From Pseudomonas sp. GM18 (GTDB lineage Bacteria > Pseudomonadota > Gammaproteobacteria > Pseudomonadales > Pseudomonadaceae), in the NCBI RefSeq assembly GCF_000282195.1, contig NZ_AKJT01000041.1, forward strand, positions 1 to 64,000: a DNA stretch of 64,000 nt. The letters are read 5' to 3'. Of this stretch, positions 8,389 through 18,235 are shown in pieces. The position numbers and the translations under genes are program-made. The number at the start of each line of letters is the position of its first letter. The stretch's first letter is position 1. The notes beneath the pieces are model-generated. The model had not been told where the DNA came from, did no database searches, and worked only from the letters and a program-made list of their open reading frames with translations.

Positions 8389-8655
8389 ATGAACGCCCCG
8401 CTCCGTATCAACGAAGCTCTTTTGATTGCCGACCGCGCATTCCAACCCTTTCAATGCGTGGCCTGGGCCCCACAAGACGGTAATGGCGAGCTCAGCCTGG
8501 CCATCATTGATCGCACTAACACTCGCATCAGCCGCAAACAAATTCCGAGCAGTGCCTATTCCGATCCGGAGCAACTTGCACACTTGCTGGAACAAGCCCG
8601 CGCCGAGTTGAGCGAGGAAGGTTACACACTGCAATCGTGGTCCATGCCGCATTAA
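8389..8655 (+). CDS. Conserved hypothetical protein, 88 residues
   Basis: A small soluble protein (MNAPLRINEALL...) with no recognised domain, signal peptide or membrane segment. It has a mixed alpha/beta look and ends in QSWSMPH. The ATG at 8389 follows AGAGAGAAG; a longer TTG-started reading at 8365 is less likely. It stands alone between an AT-rich promoter region and a strong hairpin, so it looks like a single-gene transcript. Function unknown. Confidence 0.7.
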   Translation: MNAPLRINEALLIADRAFQPFQCVAWAPQDGNGELSLAIIDRTNTRISRKQIPSSAYSDPEQLAHLLEQARAELSEEGYTLQSWSMPH

Positions 8656-8662
8656 TCTTTTT

Positions 8663-8688
8663 CGCGGATTACCGCCCGGTAATCCGCG
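8663..8688 (+). terminator. Strong hairpin after the 88-residue gene
   Basis: A perfect 11-bp stem CGCGGATTACC (8663-8673) / GGTAATCCGCG (8678-8688) with loop GCCC. There is no clear T-run, so it could equally be an mRNA-stabilising hairpin. Confidence 0.6.
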
Positions 8689-8938
8689 TCCCTTCGTCTC
8701 CTTAGTTGACGGTTTTCTACGATCAGCTGTACGACACAATTCCCGTTTTTAACTTCTAATCCGCCAGATTACTTGGCAGGCTTGTCACTGGTTCGAAAAG
8801 ACACTGTTCTGGCACAAAACGACGCTCCTCCCGAGCGTAATGGCAGTTGCACATCATCGCATTCAGGGATTGAATGTTCTGCTCAGACAGTCAACCTCCG
8901 GGCACCCGGACAAGGACGACTGGCAAGGAGATGCGCGC

Positions 8939-10228
8939 ATGTCACTCCAGACTGCTTTTGCCATGCCGGCAACGGTGAAAGATGCCGGGCAACTCGATAG
9001 CCATTTCGCCGGCAACGGCAAGACTCAAGTGTATTTCGCCGGCAGCACCTCCAGCAGGGTCAATGGTGTGGCGATTGACCACACTGGCCGAATACTGGTG
9101 GCAGCCAAGGTCGGCACGCCAGGTGGCAGCCGCTTTGGCCTGGCCCGCCTGCTTGAGGACGGTTCGGCGGATCTGGCCTTCGGCAAACAAGGCAGCATCA
9201 TCGGGCAATTCGCCCACGGCTACGAGGCCATGGCGGGCACGGTGCGGGTGCTGGCCGACGGGAACATTCTGGTGGCCGGCCTGCACTACGAAAATGCTCA
9301 TCGCACGCTGCCCGCCCTGGCGATGTTTGATCAACGAGGCTGCCCGATACAGGGTTTTGGTGAGCATGGCCGTTGCGTGGTGCGCCTGCCGGGGAATCTT
9401 TCCCAAGGCGCTCGCGACGTCTGGTTACCACCCGGCGTGCCGGGCACCGAGGCCTGTGATATCTGCGTGCAGGACGACGGTCCAATCCTGCTGCTGGCCA
9501 ATCATCACTTTGAACGCGCCGATCACGTCGGCATGCTGATACGGCTCAATGCCGACGGCTCGCTGGACAGCACCTTCAACGGTCGTGGTTTTGTCATGGT
9601 CCGGCACTTATTGATGAACACCTGGCTTAACAGCTTGATGGTGCAATATGACGGCCGAATCCTGGTAGGCGGATCGATCAACTTCCCCGAGGAAGGTTTG
9701 CTGGCGCGTTATCACACCGATGGCCAGCTGGATGACGGCTTCGCCGTGGATGGGTTCATGACCTTCAAGGCCTGGGGTCACAGTGCCCAGGTCTGCCAGG
9801 TCGTCCAGCACGAAAATGGTGATTTGCATTGTTTTGGCAGCAGTCGCGACCCGACGCACTGCCTCGCCCTGAACGTTCACAGCAATGGCCGGCCTGACAC
9901 TCATTACAATGGCGGCCAGCCACAACTGTTGGAGATCGGCCACAGCGGCTGCCAGTGGACCGCCGCCCTGGTACAACCGGACGACCGCGTGCTGACTGTC
10001 GGAGCGACGGTCGGCGGGGTCGATGGCGATTTCATTCTCGCCCGGTACTTACCCAACGGAGCGCTGGATCGCAGCTTCGCCAATGGCCAGGGCTGGGTCC
10101 GCACACGCCTGAGTCGAGGCCCGGACACCGCCACTTCATTGGCCGTGCAGGCCGACGGTTGCATCGTCGTCGGCGGCTATTCACTGGATGGCAACTACCG
10201 AGCTGTCGTCGCCCGTTATCAACCCTAG
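8939..10228 (+). CDS. Delta-60 repeat protein, probable seven-bladed beta-propeller
   Basis: A 429-residue protein made of delta-60 repeats of about 55-60 residues. Each contains a DGrIlvaG-like strand (DHTGRILVA, ADGNILVAG, QYDGRILVGG, PDDRVLTVG, ADGCIVVGG) followed by LDxxFxxxG (LDSHFAGNG, LDSTFNGRG, LDDGFAVDG, LDRSFANG). I count about seven units, which fits one closed propeller. The ATG at 8939 is preceded by AAGGAG at a good distance; the longer reading from 8840 has no such site. No signal peptide is evident. Its ligand is unknown. Such proteins are common and poorly characterised in Pseudomonas. Confidence 0.8.
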   Translation: MSLQTAFAMPATVKDAGQLDSHFAGNGKTQVYFAGSTSSRVNGVAIDHTGRILVAAKVGTPGGSRFGLARLLEDGSADLAFGKQGSIIGQFAHGYEAMAGTVRVLADGNILVAGLHYENAHRTLPALAMFDQRGCPIQGFGEHGRCVVRLPGNLSQGARDVWLPPGVPGTEACDICVQDDGPILLLANHHFERADHVGMLIRLNADGSLDSTFNGRGFVMVRHLLMNTWLNSLMVQYDGRILVGGSINFPEEGLLARYHTDGQLDDGFAVDGFMTFKAWGHSAQVCQVVQHENGDLHCFGSSRDPTHCLALNVHSNGRPDTHYNGGQPQLLEIGHSGCQWTAALVQPDDRVLTVGATVGGVDGDFILARYLPNGALDRSFANGQGWVRTRLSRGPDTATSLAVQADGCIVVGGYSLDGNYRAVVARYQP

Positions 10229-10295
10229 TTTCCTGCACTTGATCTTCCCTTCCGCTTACGGCAAGTTGCGCGCTTCTTAATACAAGGAGTAGCCG

Positions 10296-11798
10296 ATGTC
10301 CGGCTCATTGGCCCAGGCCTTCGCACACAATTTTCTTGGGCATTCACCCCGCTGGTACAAAGCAAGCATTATCGGGTTCCTGATTCTCAACGCCCTGGTG
10401 TTATGGACGATCGGCCCGGTGGCGGCTGGCTGGCTGTTGGTGCTGGAGTTCATCTTCACCCTGGCCATGGCGCTCAAGTGTTACCCGCTGATGCCCGGCG
10501 GCTTGCTGCTGATCGAAGCACTGCTGCTGAAAATGACCACGCCCCAGGCGCTCTATGACGAACTGGTGCACAACTTCCCGGTGATCCTGCTGCTGATGTT
10601 CATGGTGGCGGGCATCTACTTCATGAAAGACCTGCTGCTGTTTCTGTTCTCGCGCCTGCTGCTGGGGGTTCGCTCCAAGGCGCTGCTGGCGTTGATGTTC
10701 TGTTTCCTGTCAGCGTTTCTCTCGGCGTTTCTCGATGCATTGACCGTGACCGCGGTAATCATCAGCGCGGCCGTGGGGTTTTATTCGGTGTATCACCGCG
10801 TCGCCTCGGGCAACGATCCGCGTCAGGACAGCGAGTTCAGCGATGACCGGCAGTTGCCGACATTGCACCATGCCGACCTCGAACAATTCCGCGCCTTCCT
10901 GCGCAGCCTGCTGATGCACGGCGCGGTCGGCACAGCGTTGGGTGGTGTTTGCACGCTGGTCGGCGAGCCGCAAAACCTGCTGATCGGCCATGAGATGGGC
11001 TGGCACTTCGCCGAGTTCTTTCTGAAGATCGCCCCGGTGTCGTTGCCGGTGCTGGCAGCGGGCCTGGTGACCTGCGTACTGCTGGAGAAACTGCGCTGGT
11101 TCGGTTATGGCACGCTGCTGCCGGACAACGTGCGTACGGTGCTGGCCAACTACGCCGCTGAAGACAACGCCGAGCGTACTTCGCGTCAGCGCGCCGCGTT
11201 GCTGGTTCAAGGGGCGGCGGCGCTGATTCTGATTGCCGGGCTGGCGTTTCACATCGCCGAAGTCGGCCTGATCGGCTTGATGGTGATTGTGCTGATCACC
11301 GCGTTCACCGGCATCACCGACGAGCACCGCCTCGGCACCGCCTTCAAGGACGCCATGCCGTTCACCTCGCTGCTGGTGGTGTTTTTCGCAGTGGTGGCGG
11401 TGATTCACGATCAGCAACTGTTCGCGCCGCTGATCCAGTGGGTGTTAACGCTGCCGGCGGATCAACAGCCGGGCATGCTGTTTATTGCCAATGGCTTGCT
11501 GTCGGCCATCAGCGACAACGTGTTCGTGGCGACCATTTACATCACCGAAGTGAAACAGGCATTCATCTCCGGCCACATGAGCCGCGAGCACTTTGAAACC
11601 CTGGCGATTGCGATCAACACCGGGACCAACCTGCCGAGCGTGGCGACGCCCAATGGCCAGGCAGCGTTCCTGTTCCTGCTGACCTCGGCGATTGCACCGT
11701 TGATTCGTCTGTCGTACGGGCGAATGGTGTGGATGGCGCTGCCTTACACCGTAGTGATGGGGGTTCTTGGCTGGTACGCCGTAAGCTACTGGCTGTAG
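10296..11798 (+). CDS. nhaB: Na+/H+ antiporter NhaB
   Basis: A 500-residue inner-membrane protein with about twelve hydrophobic segments, matching NhaB along its length. The N-terminal [12 protein letters not shown] and the [15 protein letters not shown] region are typical of the family. It exchanges cytoplasmic Na+ for external protons in salt and pH homeostasis. The ATG at 10296 follows ACAAGGAG at a usual distance. It is convergent with the HAD phosphatase gene, leaving only 25 bases between the stops. Length agrees with NhaB of other gamma-proteobacteria (about 500-515). Confidence 0.95.
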   Translation: MSGSLAQAFAHNFLGHSPRWYKASIIGFLILNALVLWTIGPVAAGWLLVLEFIFTLAMALKCYPLMPGGLLLIEALLLKMTTPQALYDELVHNFPVILLLMFMVAGIYFMKDLLLFLFSRLLLGVRSKALLALMFCFLSAFLSAFLDALTVTAVIISAAVGFYSVYHRVASGNDPRQDSEFSDDRQLPTLHHADLEQFRAFLRSLLMHGAVGTALGGVCTLVGEPQNLLIGHEMGWHFAEFFLKIAPVSLPVLAAGLVTCVLLEKLRWFGYGTLLPDNVRTVLANYAAEDNAERTSRQRAALLVQGAAALILIAGLAFHIAEVGLIGLMVIVLITAFTGITDEHRLGTAFKDAMPFTSLLVVFFAVVAVIHDQQLFAPLIQWVLTLPADQQPGMLFIANGLLSAISDNVFVATIYITEVKQAFISGHMSREHFETLAIAINTGTNLPSVATPNGQAAFLFLLTSAIAPLIRLSYGRMVWMALPYTVVMGVLGWYAVSYWL

Positions 11799-11823
11799 CA
11801 CCGCAATACTCAAGGTTGTGTAT

Positions 11824-12645
11824 TCAGCGTTTGAGGATGTATTGCTCGATCGCCTGGGCCGCGCCGTCTTCGGTGTTGGCCCCGGTCACCACGTCGGCCT
11901 GACGCTTCACCGCCTCTTCCGCCTGCCCCATGGCGATCGACAACCCGGCACGATGAAACATCGCCGGGTCATTGCCGCCGTCGCCCATGGCGGCGGTCTG
12001 TTCCAGCGACACGCCAAGAAACCCGGCCAGTGTCGCCAGTGCTGCGCCCTTGTTGGCCTGCATCGCGGTCACGTCCAGATAGACCGGTTGCGAACGCGAC
12101 ACCTGCGCCTGGCCTTCGACCTTGGCCAGCAACCGCGCTTCCAGCTCGATCAATAGTTCGGTGTTGTTGCTGGCGGCGACGATCTTGTCGATGCGTGCCA
12201 AGTAAGGCTCAAAACTCTCGACCACCACCGGCGGATAACCCAGGCCGTGCTGCTCTCGCGGGACCATCGGGCCGTTCGAATCCTTCAACAGCCAGTCGCC
12301 ACCGCTGAACACCCAGACTTCAATGTCCGGCCGGTCGGCAAACAGCGTCAGCGCCGTCAGCGCTGTGGTTGCCGGCAAATAGTGCGCAACCAGCAAACTG
12401 CCGTCCGGGTTGACGATGGTGCCGCCATTGAATGCCGCCGTTGGCAAATCAACGCCCAGGGCTTCGATCTGCTGCAACATGGCTTTGGGCGGACGCCCGG
12501 TGGCCAGGCTGAACAGCACACCGGCTTCGCGCAAGGCGCGGACGGCCTCGATGGTGCGCTGGCTGAGGCTGTGATCGGGCAGCAACAACGTGCCGTCCAT
12601 GTCACTGAGCAGAAAGCGGATGGGTTGTTGCGTGACGTCACTCAT
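11824..12645 (-). CDS. Cof-type HAD-IIB phosphatase
   Basis: A 273-residue haloacid dehalogenase-superfamily hydrolase of the Cof/YbiV type. Motif I is SDMDGTLLLPD near residue 14, motif II is ATGRP near residue 46, and the metal-binding motif GDGGNDPAM lies near residue 215. The long segment between motifs II and III is the C2 cap. These enzymes remove phosphate from sugar phosphates and related metabolites. It is the last gene of the gnd-zwf-HAD operon: its start overlaps the zwf stop by four bases, suggesting disposal of unwanted sugar phosphates from the pathway (inference). Confidence 0.88.
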   Translation of the reverse strand: MSDVTQQPIRFLLSDMDGTLLLPDHSLSQRTIEAVRALREAGVLFSLATGRPPKAMLQQIEALGVDLPTAAFNGGTIVNPDGSLLVAHYLPATTALTALTLFADRPDIEVWVFSGGDWLLKDSNGPMVPREQHGLGYPPVVVESFEPYLARIDKIVAASNNTELLIELEARLLAKVEGQAQVSRSQPVYLDVTAMQANKGAALATLAGFLGVSLEQTAAMGDGGNDPAMFHRAGLSIAMGQAEEAVKRQADVVTGANTEDGAAQAIEQYILKR

Positions 12646-14165
12646 CCGAGGCTGTGCCAGACGCGACCGTCGCGGGTCAGCAGCTCGTCAGCGGTCTTGG
12701 GTCCGTCTTCGCCAGCCGCATAGCTCTCCACGGTTGCGTCCTGCTGCCAGGCGTCGAGGAACGGCTGCACGGCGCGCCAACCGTTCTCGATGTTGTCGGC
12801 ACGCTGGAACAGTGTCTGATCGCCGGTCAGGCAATCGTAGATCAAGGTTTCGTAGCCGGTGGACGGCTGCATTTCAAAGAAATCCTTGTAGGCAAAGCCC
12901 AGCTCGATATTGGCCATGTTCAATGCCGGCCCCGGCCGTTTGGCCAGCAGGTCGAACCACATGCCTTCGTTGGGCTGGATCTGGATCCGCAGGTAGGTCG
13001 GCTGCAATTCTTCGACCTCGGTATCGCGGAACTGCGCATACGGCGCCGGTTTGAAGCAAATGACGATCTCGGTGTCGCGCACACTCATGCGCTTGCCGGT
13101 ACGCAGGTAGAACGGCACGCCGACCCAGCGCCAGTTGTCGATCATCACTTTGAGCGCGACATAGGTTTCGGTGGTGCTGTCGGGCGCGACGTTGGTTTCC
13201 TGGCGATAACCGGGCAGCGGATTGCTATCGATCTCGCCGGCGGCGTATTGGCCGCGCACCGAGTTGGCTCGCGCTTCCTCGGTCGACCAGGGGCGAATCG
13301 CGCCGATCACTTTGGCCTTCTCGCCGCGTACCGCGTCGGCGCCAAAAGCAGCCGGTGGTTCCATGGCCACCATCGCCAACAATTGGAACAGGTGATTGGG
13401 CACCATGTCCCGCAGGGCGCCGGTGACCTCATAAAAACTGCCACGGGTTTCCACGCCGACGGTTTCGGCGGCGGTGATTTGTACGTGGTCGATGTAATGG
13501 TTGTTCCAGAAGGCTTCGAACAGACTGTTGGAGAACCGGCTGACCAGAATGTTCTGCACGGTTTCCTTGCCCAGATAGTGATCGATCCGGTAGATCTGCT
13601 TTTCCGTCATCACTTTGAGCAAGCACGCGTTCAAGGCTTCGGCGGTGTACAGATCCGAGCCGAAAGGCTTTTCGATCACCACCCTTCTGAACGCTTCGGG
13701 GGTTTCTTGCAACAATCCTGCAGCGCCGAGACGCCGCACCACTTCGCTGAAGAAGCGCGGTGCGGTGGCCAGGTAGAAAACTGCGTTGCCGGTGCCGCTG
13801 GCGGTGATTTTCTCCGCCAGCGCTTGATAGGTGCGTTCGTCCAGGAAGTCGCCCTGGACGTAGCTGATGTGTTTGGCCAGTTTGGCCCACAACGCCGGAT
13901 CAAGGGCGTGATCGCCCTTGCCGACCTTGGCCGCCACTTCCGCCCGAATGAAATCTTCGAGTTTTTTGGCGAAGGCCTCGTCGCTGATGGCGTTGTGATC
14001 AACGCCGATGATCCGCAGTCCATTCCCCAGCAAACCGTCACGACTCAGGTTGTACAGCGCCGGCATCAGCAGGCGCTTGACCAGATCACCATGGGCGCCG
14101 AACAGAAACAGCGTGGTGGGCGGCGCGGGTTCTGCCTTGGATTTCCTGCGGATCACATGGGTCAT
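12642..14165 (-). CDS. zwf: Glucose-6-phosphate 1-dehydrogenase
   Basis: A 507-residue enzyme that oxidises glucose-6-phosphate to 6-phosphogluconolactone, the entry to the pentose phosphate and Entner-Doudoroff routes. The N-terminal dinucleotide-binding motif is GAHGDLVKR (about 24-32), and the active-site signature is RIDHYLGKE. Length is as usual for the family. Its ATG overlaps the gnd stop and its own stop overlaps the HAD gene start, both by four bases. Pseudomonads often have more than one zwf; this copy, linked to gnd rather than to hexR/pgl, is probably the pentose-phosphate isozyme. Confidence 0.95.
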   Translation of the reverse strand: MTHVIRRKSKAEPAPPTTLFLFGAHGDLVKRLLMPALYNLSRDGLLGNGLRIIGVDHNAISDEAFAKKLEDFIRAEVAAKVGKGDHALDPALWAKLAKHISYVQGDFLDERTYQALAEKITASGTGNAVFYLATAPRFFSEVVRRLGAAGLLQETPEAFRRVVIEKPFGSDLYTAEALNACLLKVMTEKQIYRIDHYLGKETVQNILVSRFSNSLFEAFWNNHYIDHVQITAAETVGVETRGSFYEVTGALRDMVPNHLFQLLAMVAMEPPAAFGADAVRGEKAKVIGAIRPWSTEEARANSVRGQYAAGEIDSNPLPGYRQETNVAPDSTTETYVALKVMIDNWRWVGVPFYLRTGKRMSVRDTEIVICFKPAPYAQFRDTEVEELQPTYLRIQIQPNEGMWFDLLAKRPGPALNMANIELGFAYKDFFEMQPSTGYETLIYDCLTGDQTLFQRADNIENGWRAVQPFLDAWQQDATVESYAAGEDGPKTADELLTRDGRVWHSLG

Positions 14166-15142
14166 TTTTTCGCAGTCTCCACATGGCCGCCGAAGCCGAA
14201 GCGCTGGGCCGAGAGAATCTTGTCGCCAAAGGTGCCTTGCCCGCGCGAACGGTAGCGGGAGAACAGTGAGTTCGACAGCACCGGTACGGGCACCGATTGC
14301 TCCATGGCGGCTTCGATGGTCCAGCGACCTTCACCGCTGTCAGCCACCGATCCCGAGTAACCCTCAAGTTTCGGGTCGCTGGCCAGGGCATCGGCAGTCA
14401 GGTCGAGCAACCAGGACGAGACCACGCTGCCACGACGCCAGACTTCGGCGATATCGGCCACGTTCAGGTCGAAACGCTGATCTTCTGGCAGGCTTTCGCT
14501 GGACTTGGTCTTGAGAATGTCGAAGCCTTCGGCGAAGGCCTGCATCATTCCGTATTCGATGCCGTTATGGATCATCTTGACGAAGTGGCCGGCGCCGGCA
14601 GGGCCTGCGTGGATGTAACCGCGCTCGGCGCGATCGTCATCGGACTTGCGATCCTTGGTGCGCGGGATGTCGCCCAGGCCCGGGGCCAAGGACTCGAACA
14701 ACGGGTCGAGACGCTTAACCGTCTCGGCATCGCCGCCGATCATCATGCAGTAGCCACGTTCCAGGCCCCAGACGCCGCCGGAGGTGCCGACGTCGATGTA
14801 ATGCAGGCCTTTTTCCGACAGGGTCTTGGCCCGGCGGATGTCGTCCTTATAGAAGGTGTTGCCGCCATCGATGATGGTATCGCCCGCTTCAAGCAAGGTG
14901 CTCAGGGCGTCGATGGTGTCTTCGGTCGGTGCGCCAGCGGGCAGCATGACCCACACCGCGCGTGGCTTGGCCAGGCCAGCGACCAGCGCCGGCAAGTCGG
15001 CAACACCGGTGGCGCCTTCTTCGGCCAGGGTGTCGACAAAGGCGGTATTGCGGTCGTAAACAACGGTGGTGTGCCCGTTGAGCATCAGGCGCCGCGCAAT
15101 ATTACCGCCCATGCGGCCCAGTCCAATAATCCCGAGTTGCAT
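14162..15142 (-). CDS. gnd: 6-phosphogluconate dehydrogenase, short (single-repeat) type
   Basis: A 326-residue decarboxylating 6-phosphogluconate dehydrogenase that would give ribulose-5-phosphate, CO2 and reduced cofactor. The Rossmann motif is GLGRMGGNI (7-15), and the second strand ends VVYDRN. An Asp at that site usually favours NAD+ over NADP+. Substrate-binding motifs [13 protein letters not shown] and [14 protein letters not shown] are present. It is clearly shorter than the roughly 470-residue enteric Gnd because it has a single helical repeat, like the YqeC-type enzymes. It heads the gnd-zwf-HAD operon. Confidence 0.93.
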   Translation of the reverse strand: MQLGIIGLGRMGGNIARRLMLNGHTTVVYDRNTAFVDTLAEEGATGVADLPALVAGLAKPRAVWVMLPAGAPTEDTIDALSTLLEAGDTIIDGGNTFYKDDIRRAKTLSEKGLHYIDVGTSGGVWGLERGYCMMIGGDAETVKRLDPLFESLAPGLGDIPRTKDRKSDDDRAERGYIHAGPAGAGHFVKMIHNGIEYGMMQAFAEGFDILKTKSSESLPEDQRFDLNVADIAEVWRRGSVVSSWLLDLTADALASDPKLEGYSGSVADSGEGRWTIEAAMEQSVPVPVLSNSLFSRYRSRGQGTFGDKILSAQRFGFGGHVETAKK

Positions 15143-15414
15143 GTACTGATGCTCCCTACTACAAATAAAGTGTGTCTAAGGTTATAGCCCAACGCGACTA
15201 GTGAAGGTTAGTCCAGAGCGGCGGGATGAAGTTTCCGGGCATTGTGCCCGATCCAGACTGATAACGTCTGGAATCGTGCCGAAGACACAACGACAATTAA
15301 AAATAAAAAAGTTCCCTTCATGGGCAAAAGAAATCAAAATCGGCGCCGATAGTAAGTGAGCACCCGGTCTCGGGAGCCGACTTACAGTTGATACCGCCAT
15401 TTGCGAGGTGAGCA

Positions 15415-15597
15415 ATGGGCACCGTACACACAGCACTGCCAGCACAAACCCTTTACGTCACGATCCGTCGCGATGAACTGCGCCAGCTGAAAGACGAGCG
15501 CGATCAGTTGAAACGAGAAGTTGCGCAGTTGCGCCTGCTGGCCCAAGGCAATCAGGCTCAGCCCTTGCCCGTCACCCTACGTGCTCCCCACGCCTGA
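15415..15597 (+). CDS. Small coiled-coil protein, 60 residues
   Basis: A 60-residue protein with a heptad-like charged helix (DELRQLKDERDQLKREVAQL) that predicts a short coiled coil. No membrane segment. The ATG at 15415 has GAGGTGAG immediately upstream, a very good ribosome-binding site, and an imperfect hairpin follows. Function unknown. It could be a DNA- or protein-binding accessory peptide. Confidence 0.7.
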   Translation: MGTVHTALPAQTLYVTIRRDELRQLKDERDQLKREVAQLRLLAQGNQAQPLPVTLRAPHA

Positions 15598-15608
15598 TCT
15601 CCTCGCTT

Positions 15609-15642
15609 GAGTCGGAAGCAGCCCCACCGCTGTTTCTGACTC
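15609..15642 (+). terminator. Imperfect hairpin after the 60-residue gene
   Basis: GAGTC (15609-15613) pairs with GACTC (15638-15642), and inner GAA-CAGC pairs with GCTG-TTC around a CCCCACC loop. No long T-run follows, so terminator activity is uncertain. Confidence 0.45.
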
Positions 15643-15792
15643 GCTGCAATCCTGTCCGCTGCGACAACTCACAAAGTTTTCACACTTGCGTGGCGATACT
15701 CCGGCCCTTTGTGGCTGCTTGCTTTGCGAGCGGCATCCGTTCGTCTGTGACAAGGAGAGTGCCGACGGCCGATCATCAGGCTGGAGTGTTGA

Positions 15793-17538
15793 ATGGCTTT
15801 GCTTAAACGCAGCAAAACGTCTGCGAAGGGTTTCGATTGGGCAGGATTTCTCTGGCTGTTTCTGTTCTTCTGGTATTTTTCCGGCATCACCCAACTACTG
15901 ATTCAACTGACGGGCACCTCCGGTTTTAGCGGGTTCCGCCAGGCCTTTGTGATGAGCGCCGTCTGGCTCGCGCCAATGCTGTTATTTCCCAAACAAACCC
16001 GTGTGATGTCCGCGCTGATCGGCGTGGTGCTGTGGGCCTGTTCGATGGCCAGCCTGGGTTATTTTTTCATCTATCAGCAAGAATTCTCCCAGAGCGTCAT
16101 CTTCATCATGTTCGAATCGAACGTGTCTGAAGCCGGCGAGTACATGACGCAGTATTTTGCCTGGTGGATGCTGCTGGCGTTCCTCGCCCACACCGCGTTC
16201 GCATATTTCCTTTGGACCCGCGTGCGCCCGGTGTACCTGCCACGCGCCCAGGCGCTGATTGCCGCGACGGCGATTCTGCTGGCCGTGATCGGTTACCCGC
16301 TGATCAAGCAGACCGCGCACACCGGCAGCCTGGCGGACGGCTTCGAGAAATTCGAAACCCGCATCGAGCCCGCGGTGCCGTGGCAGATGGCCGTGGCCTA
16401 TCACCGTTACCTCGGTACCCTGGCCGGCATGCAAGACATGCTCGACAGCGCCAGCAAGATCCCGCCGCTGAAGAACTTCACCGATTCGATGGCCAATCAG
16501 CCGGCGACCCTGGTGCTGGTGATCGGTGAGTCCACCAACCGTCAGCGCATGAGCCTGTACGGCTACCCGCGGGAAACCACTCCAGAGCTGGACAAGCTCA
16601 AGGACCAACTGGCGGTTTTCGATAACGTCATTACCCCACGCCCCTACACCATTGAAGCGCTGCAGCAGGTGCTGACGTTCGCCGACGAAGAAAACCCGGA
16701 CCTCTACCTGACGACGCCGTCATTGGTCAGCATGATGAAACAGGCGGGTTACAAAACCTTCTGGATCACCAACCAGCAGACCATGACCAAGCGCAACACC
16801 ATGCTCACGACCTTCTCCGAACAGGCCGACGAGCAGGTGTACCTGAACAACAACCGTAACCAGAACGCTGCCCAGTACGATGGCGATGTGATCGAGCCGT
16901 TCAACAAGGCGCTGGCCGATGCGGCGCCACGCAAGCTGATCGTCGTGCATTTGCTCGGCACGCACATGAGCTACCAGTACCGTTACCCGCCGACGTTCAA
17001 CAAGTTCACCGACCGCAAAGGCGTGCCGGACGGTGTGCGTGACGATCAGGTGCCGACGTACAACAGCTATGACAACGCGGTGCTGTACAACGACTTCGTG
17101 GTCTCGAGCCTGATCAAGGACTACGCCAAGACCGATCCGAACGGCTTCCTGCTGTACCTCTCCGACCACGGCGAAGACGTGTTCGACTCCGCTGGCCACA
17201 ACACCCTGGGCCGCAACGAGAACAAGCCGACCGCGCCGATGTACACCATTCCATTCATGGCCTGGGCTTCGCCGAAATGGCGCGAAAGCCATGACTGGAG
17301 TTTTGCCGCTGATCTGGGTCGGCCGTACAGCAGCTCCCAGTTGATTCACACCTGGGCGGATCTGGCTGGCCTGAGTTTCGATGAACTGGACCGCAGTAAA
17401 AGCCTGGTCAGCGACAGCTTCAAGCCTCGGCCATTGATGATCGGCAACCCTTACGAGCGTGAGCAGCGGCCATTGATCGACTTCAGCCTGATGAAGCCCA
17501 AGGTTGCGCCTGTCGCAGCGGCGGTTGTACAGCAGTAG
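15793..17538 (+). CDS. cptA: CptA-like phosphoethanolamine transferase
   Basis: A 581-residue inner-membrane enzyme: about five transmembrane segments in the first 180 residues, then a periplasmic alkaline-phosphatase/sulfatase-fold domain. The nucleophile is Thr248 in GESTNRQRMSLYGYPRETTP, and the metal site includes LSDHGEDVFD. Enzymes of this family transfer phosphoethanolamine from phosphatidylethanolamine to LPS; CptA acts on core heptose phosphate, EptA on lipid A. The sequence looks closer to CptA, but substrate cannot be settled from sequence. GGAG lies six bases before the ATG. A strong terminator follows. Confidence 0.85.
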   Translation: MALLKRSKTSAKGFDWAGFLWLFLFFWYFSGITQLLIQLTGTSGFSGFRQAFVMSAVWLAPMLLFPKQTRVMSALIGVVLWACSMASLGYFFIYQQEFSQSVIFIMFESNVSEAGEYMTQYFAWWMLLAFLAHTAFAYFLWTRVRPVYLPRAQALIAATAILLAVIGYPLIKQTAHTGSLADGFEKFETRIEPAVPWQMAVAYHRYLGTLAGMQDMLDSASKIPPLKNFTDSMANQPATLVLVIGESTNRQRMSLYGYPRETTPELDKLKDQLAVFDNVITPRPYTIEALQQVLTFADEENPDLYLTTPSLVSMMKQAGYKTFWITNQQTMTKRNTMLTTFSEQADEQVYLNNNRNQNAAQYDGDVIEPFNKALADAAPRKLIVVHLLGTHMSYQYRYPPTFNKFTDRKGVPDGVRDDQVPTYNSYDNAVLYNDFVVSSLIKDYAKTDPNGFLLYLSDHGEDVFDSAGHNTLGRNENKPTAPMYTIPFMAWASPKWRESHDWSFAADLGRPYSSSQLIHTWADLAGLSFDELDRSKSLVSDSFKPRPLMIGNPYEREQRPLIDFSLMKPKVAPVAAAVVQQ

Positions 17539-17572
17539 TTTTGAGGGGCCCGCGACCTGCTACAAATGACTT

Positions 17573-17600
17573 AAGGGCGTCCTGATGGGCGCCCTTTTTT
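17573..17600 (+). terminator. Rho-independent terminator after cptA
   Basis: Stem AAGGGCG (17573-17579) / CGCCCTT (17590-17596), extendable inward by CC/GG around a TGAT loop, followed by a run of six T. It also separates cptA from the convergent GNAT gene. Confidence 0.9.
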
Positions 17601-17613
17601 ATGGCTCGGCAGG

Positions 17614-18105
17614 CTAAAGCGCTTTGGTCCAGAACAGCATCCGGCCGTGCGCCGGGTTGAACATGCCGGGTGAAAAACCGAATTTTCCATAAGACGCCTG
17701 GGCCACTGGATTGCCTTCCAGCACTTCCAGGGTGATCTTGCAGCAGCCGCGCTGGCGTGCGATGTCCTCGACTTTGTGCAGCATCTTCTGGCTCAGCCCC
17801 AACCCGCGAAACTTCGACACCACGACCACATCATGCACGTTGACCAATGGCCGACAGGCAAAGGTCGAAAAACCTTCGAAGCAATTGACCAGCCCTGCCG
17901 GCTCGCCACCGACAAACGCCAATACACTGAAAGCATGGGGCCGCTTGGCCAGTTCCCCCGGCAGTTGTTGCAATACATGGGTGGGCAACGACTGACCGCC
18001 ACCCATCGGGTCTTCGGCGTAGTGGTTCAATACCAGACAAATCGCCTCGGCATGTGTCGGGTTGCTGTAACTGGCCTGAAGCACAAGAATTTCTGCGGAT
18101 TCCAT
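17614..18105 (-). CDS. GNAT-family N-acetyltransferase
   Basis: A 163-residue GNAT enzyme. The acetyl-CoA-binding motif A region reads VSKFRGLGLSQKML, and the end of the fold is VAQASYGKFGFSPG. Substrate unknown. I chose the ATG at 18105 over a GTG at 18111 because GAGGG lies five bases before the ATG but directly abuts the GTG. It is convergent with cptA and lies downstream of zapE on the same strand with a gap of about 130 bases, so co-transcription is possible but not evident. Confidence 0.85.
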   Translation of the reverse strand: MESAEILVLQASYSNPTHAEAICLVLNHYAEDPMGGGQSLPTHVLQQLPGELAKRPHAFSVLAFVGGEPAGLVNCFEGFSTFACRPLVNVHDVVVVSKFRGLGLSQKMLHKVEDIARQRGCCKITLEVLEGNPVAQASYGKFGFSPGMFNPAHGRMLFWTKAL

Positions 18106-18235
18106 TTCCACCCTCGATCACACATGAAGTTGCCCCAGTTCGCTTCTTGCGCACTGAAAGGTCCTGCGACCTTATCGCGAGCGCCGCGGTGCCGACAACC
18201 GTATCCTCTCGCCCCGTTACACCTTCTCCCGGACA

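Noticed and set aside
12654..14255. A 533-codon plus-strand ORF over zwf.
   Set aside because: The minus strand encodes a full-length, motif-complete Zwf; the plus frame is its shadow.
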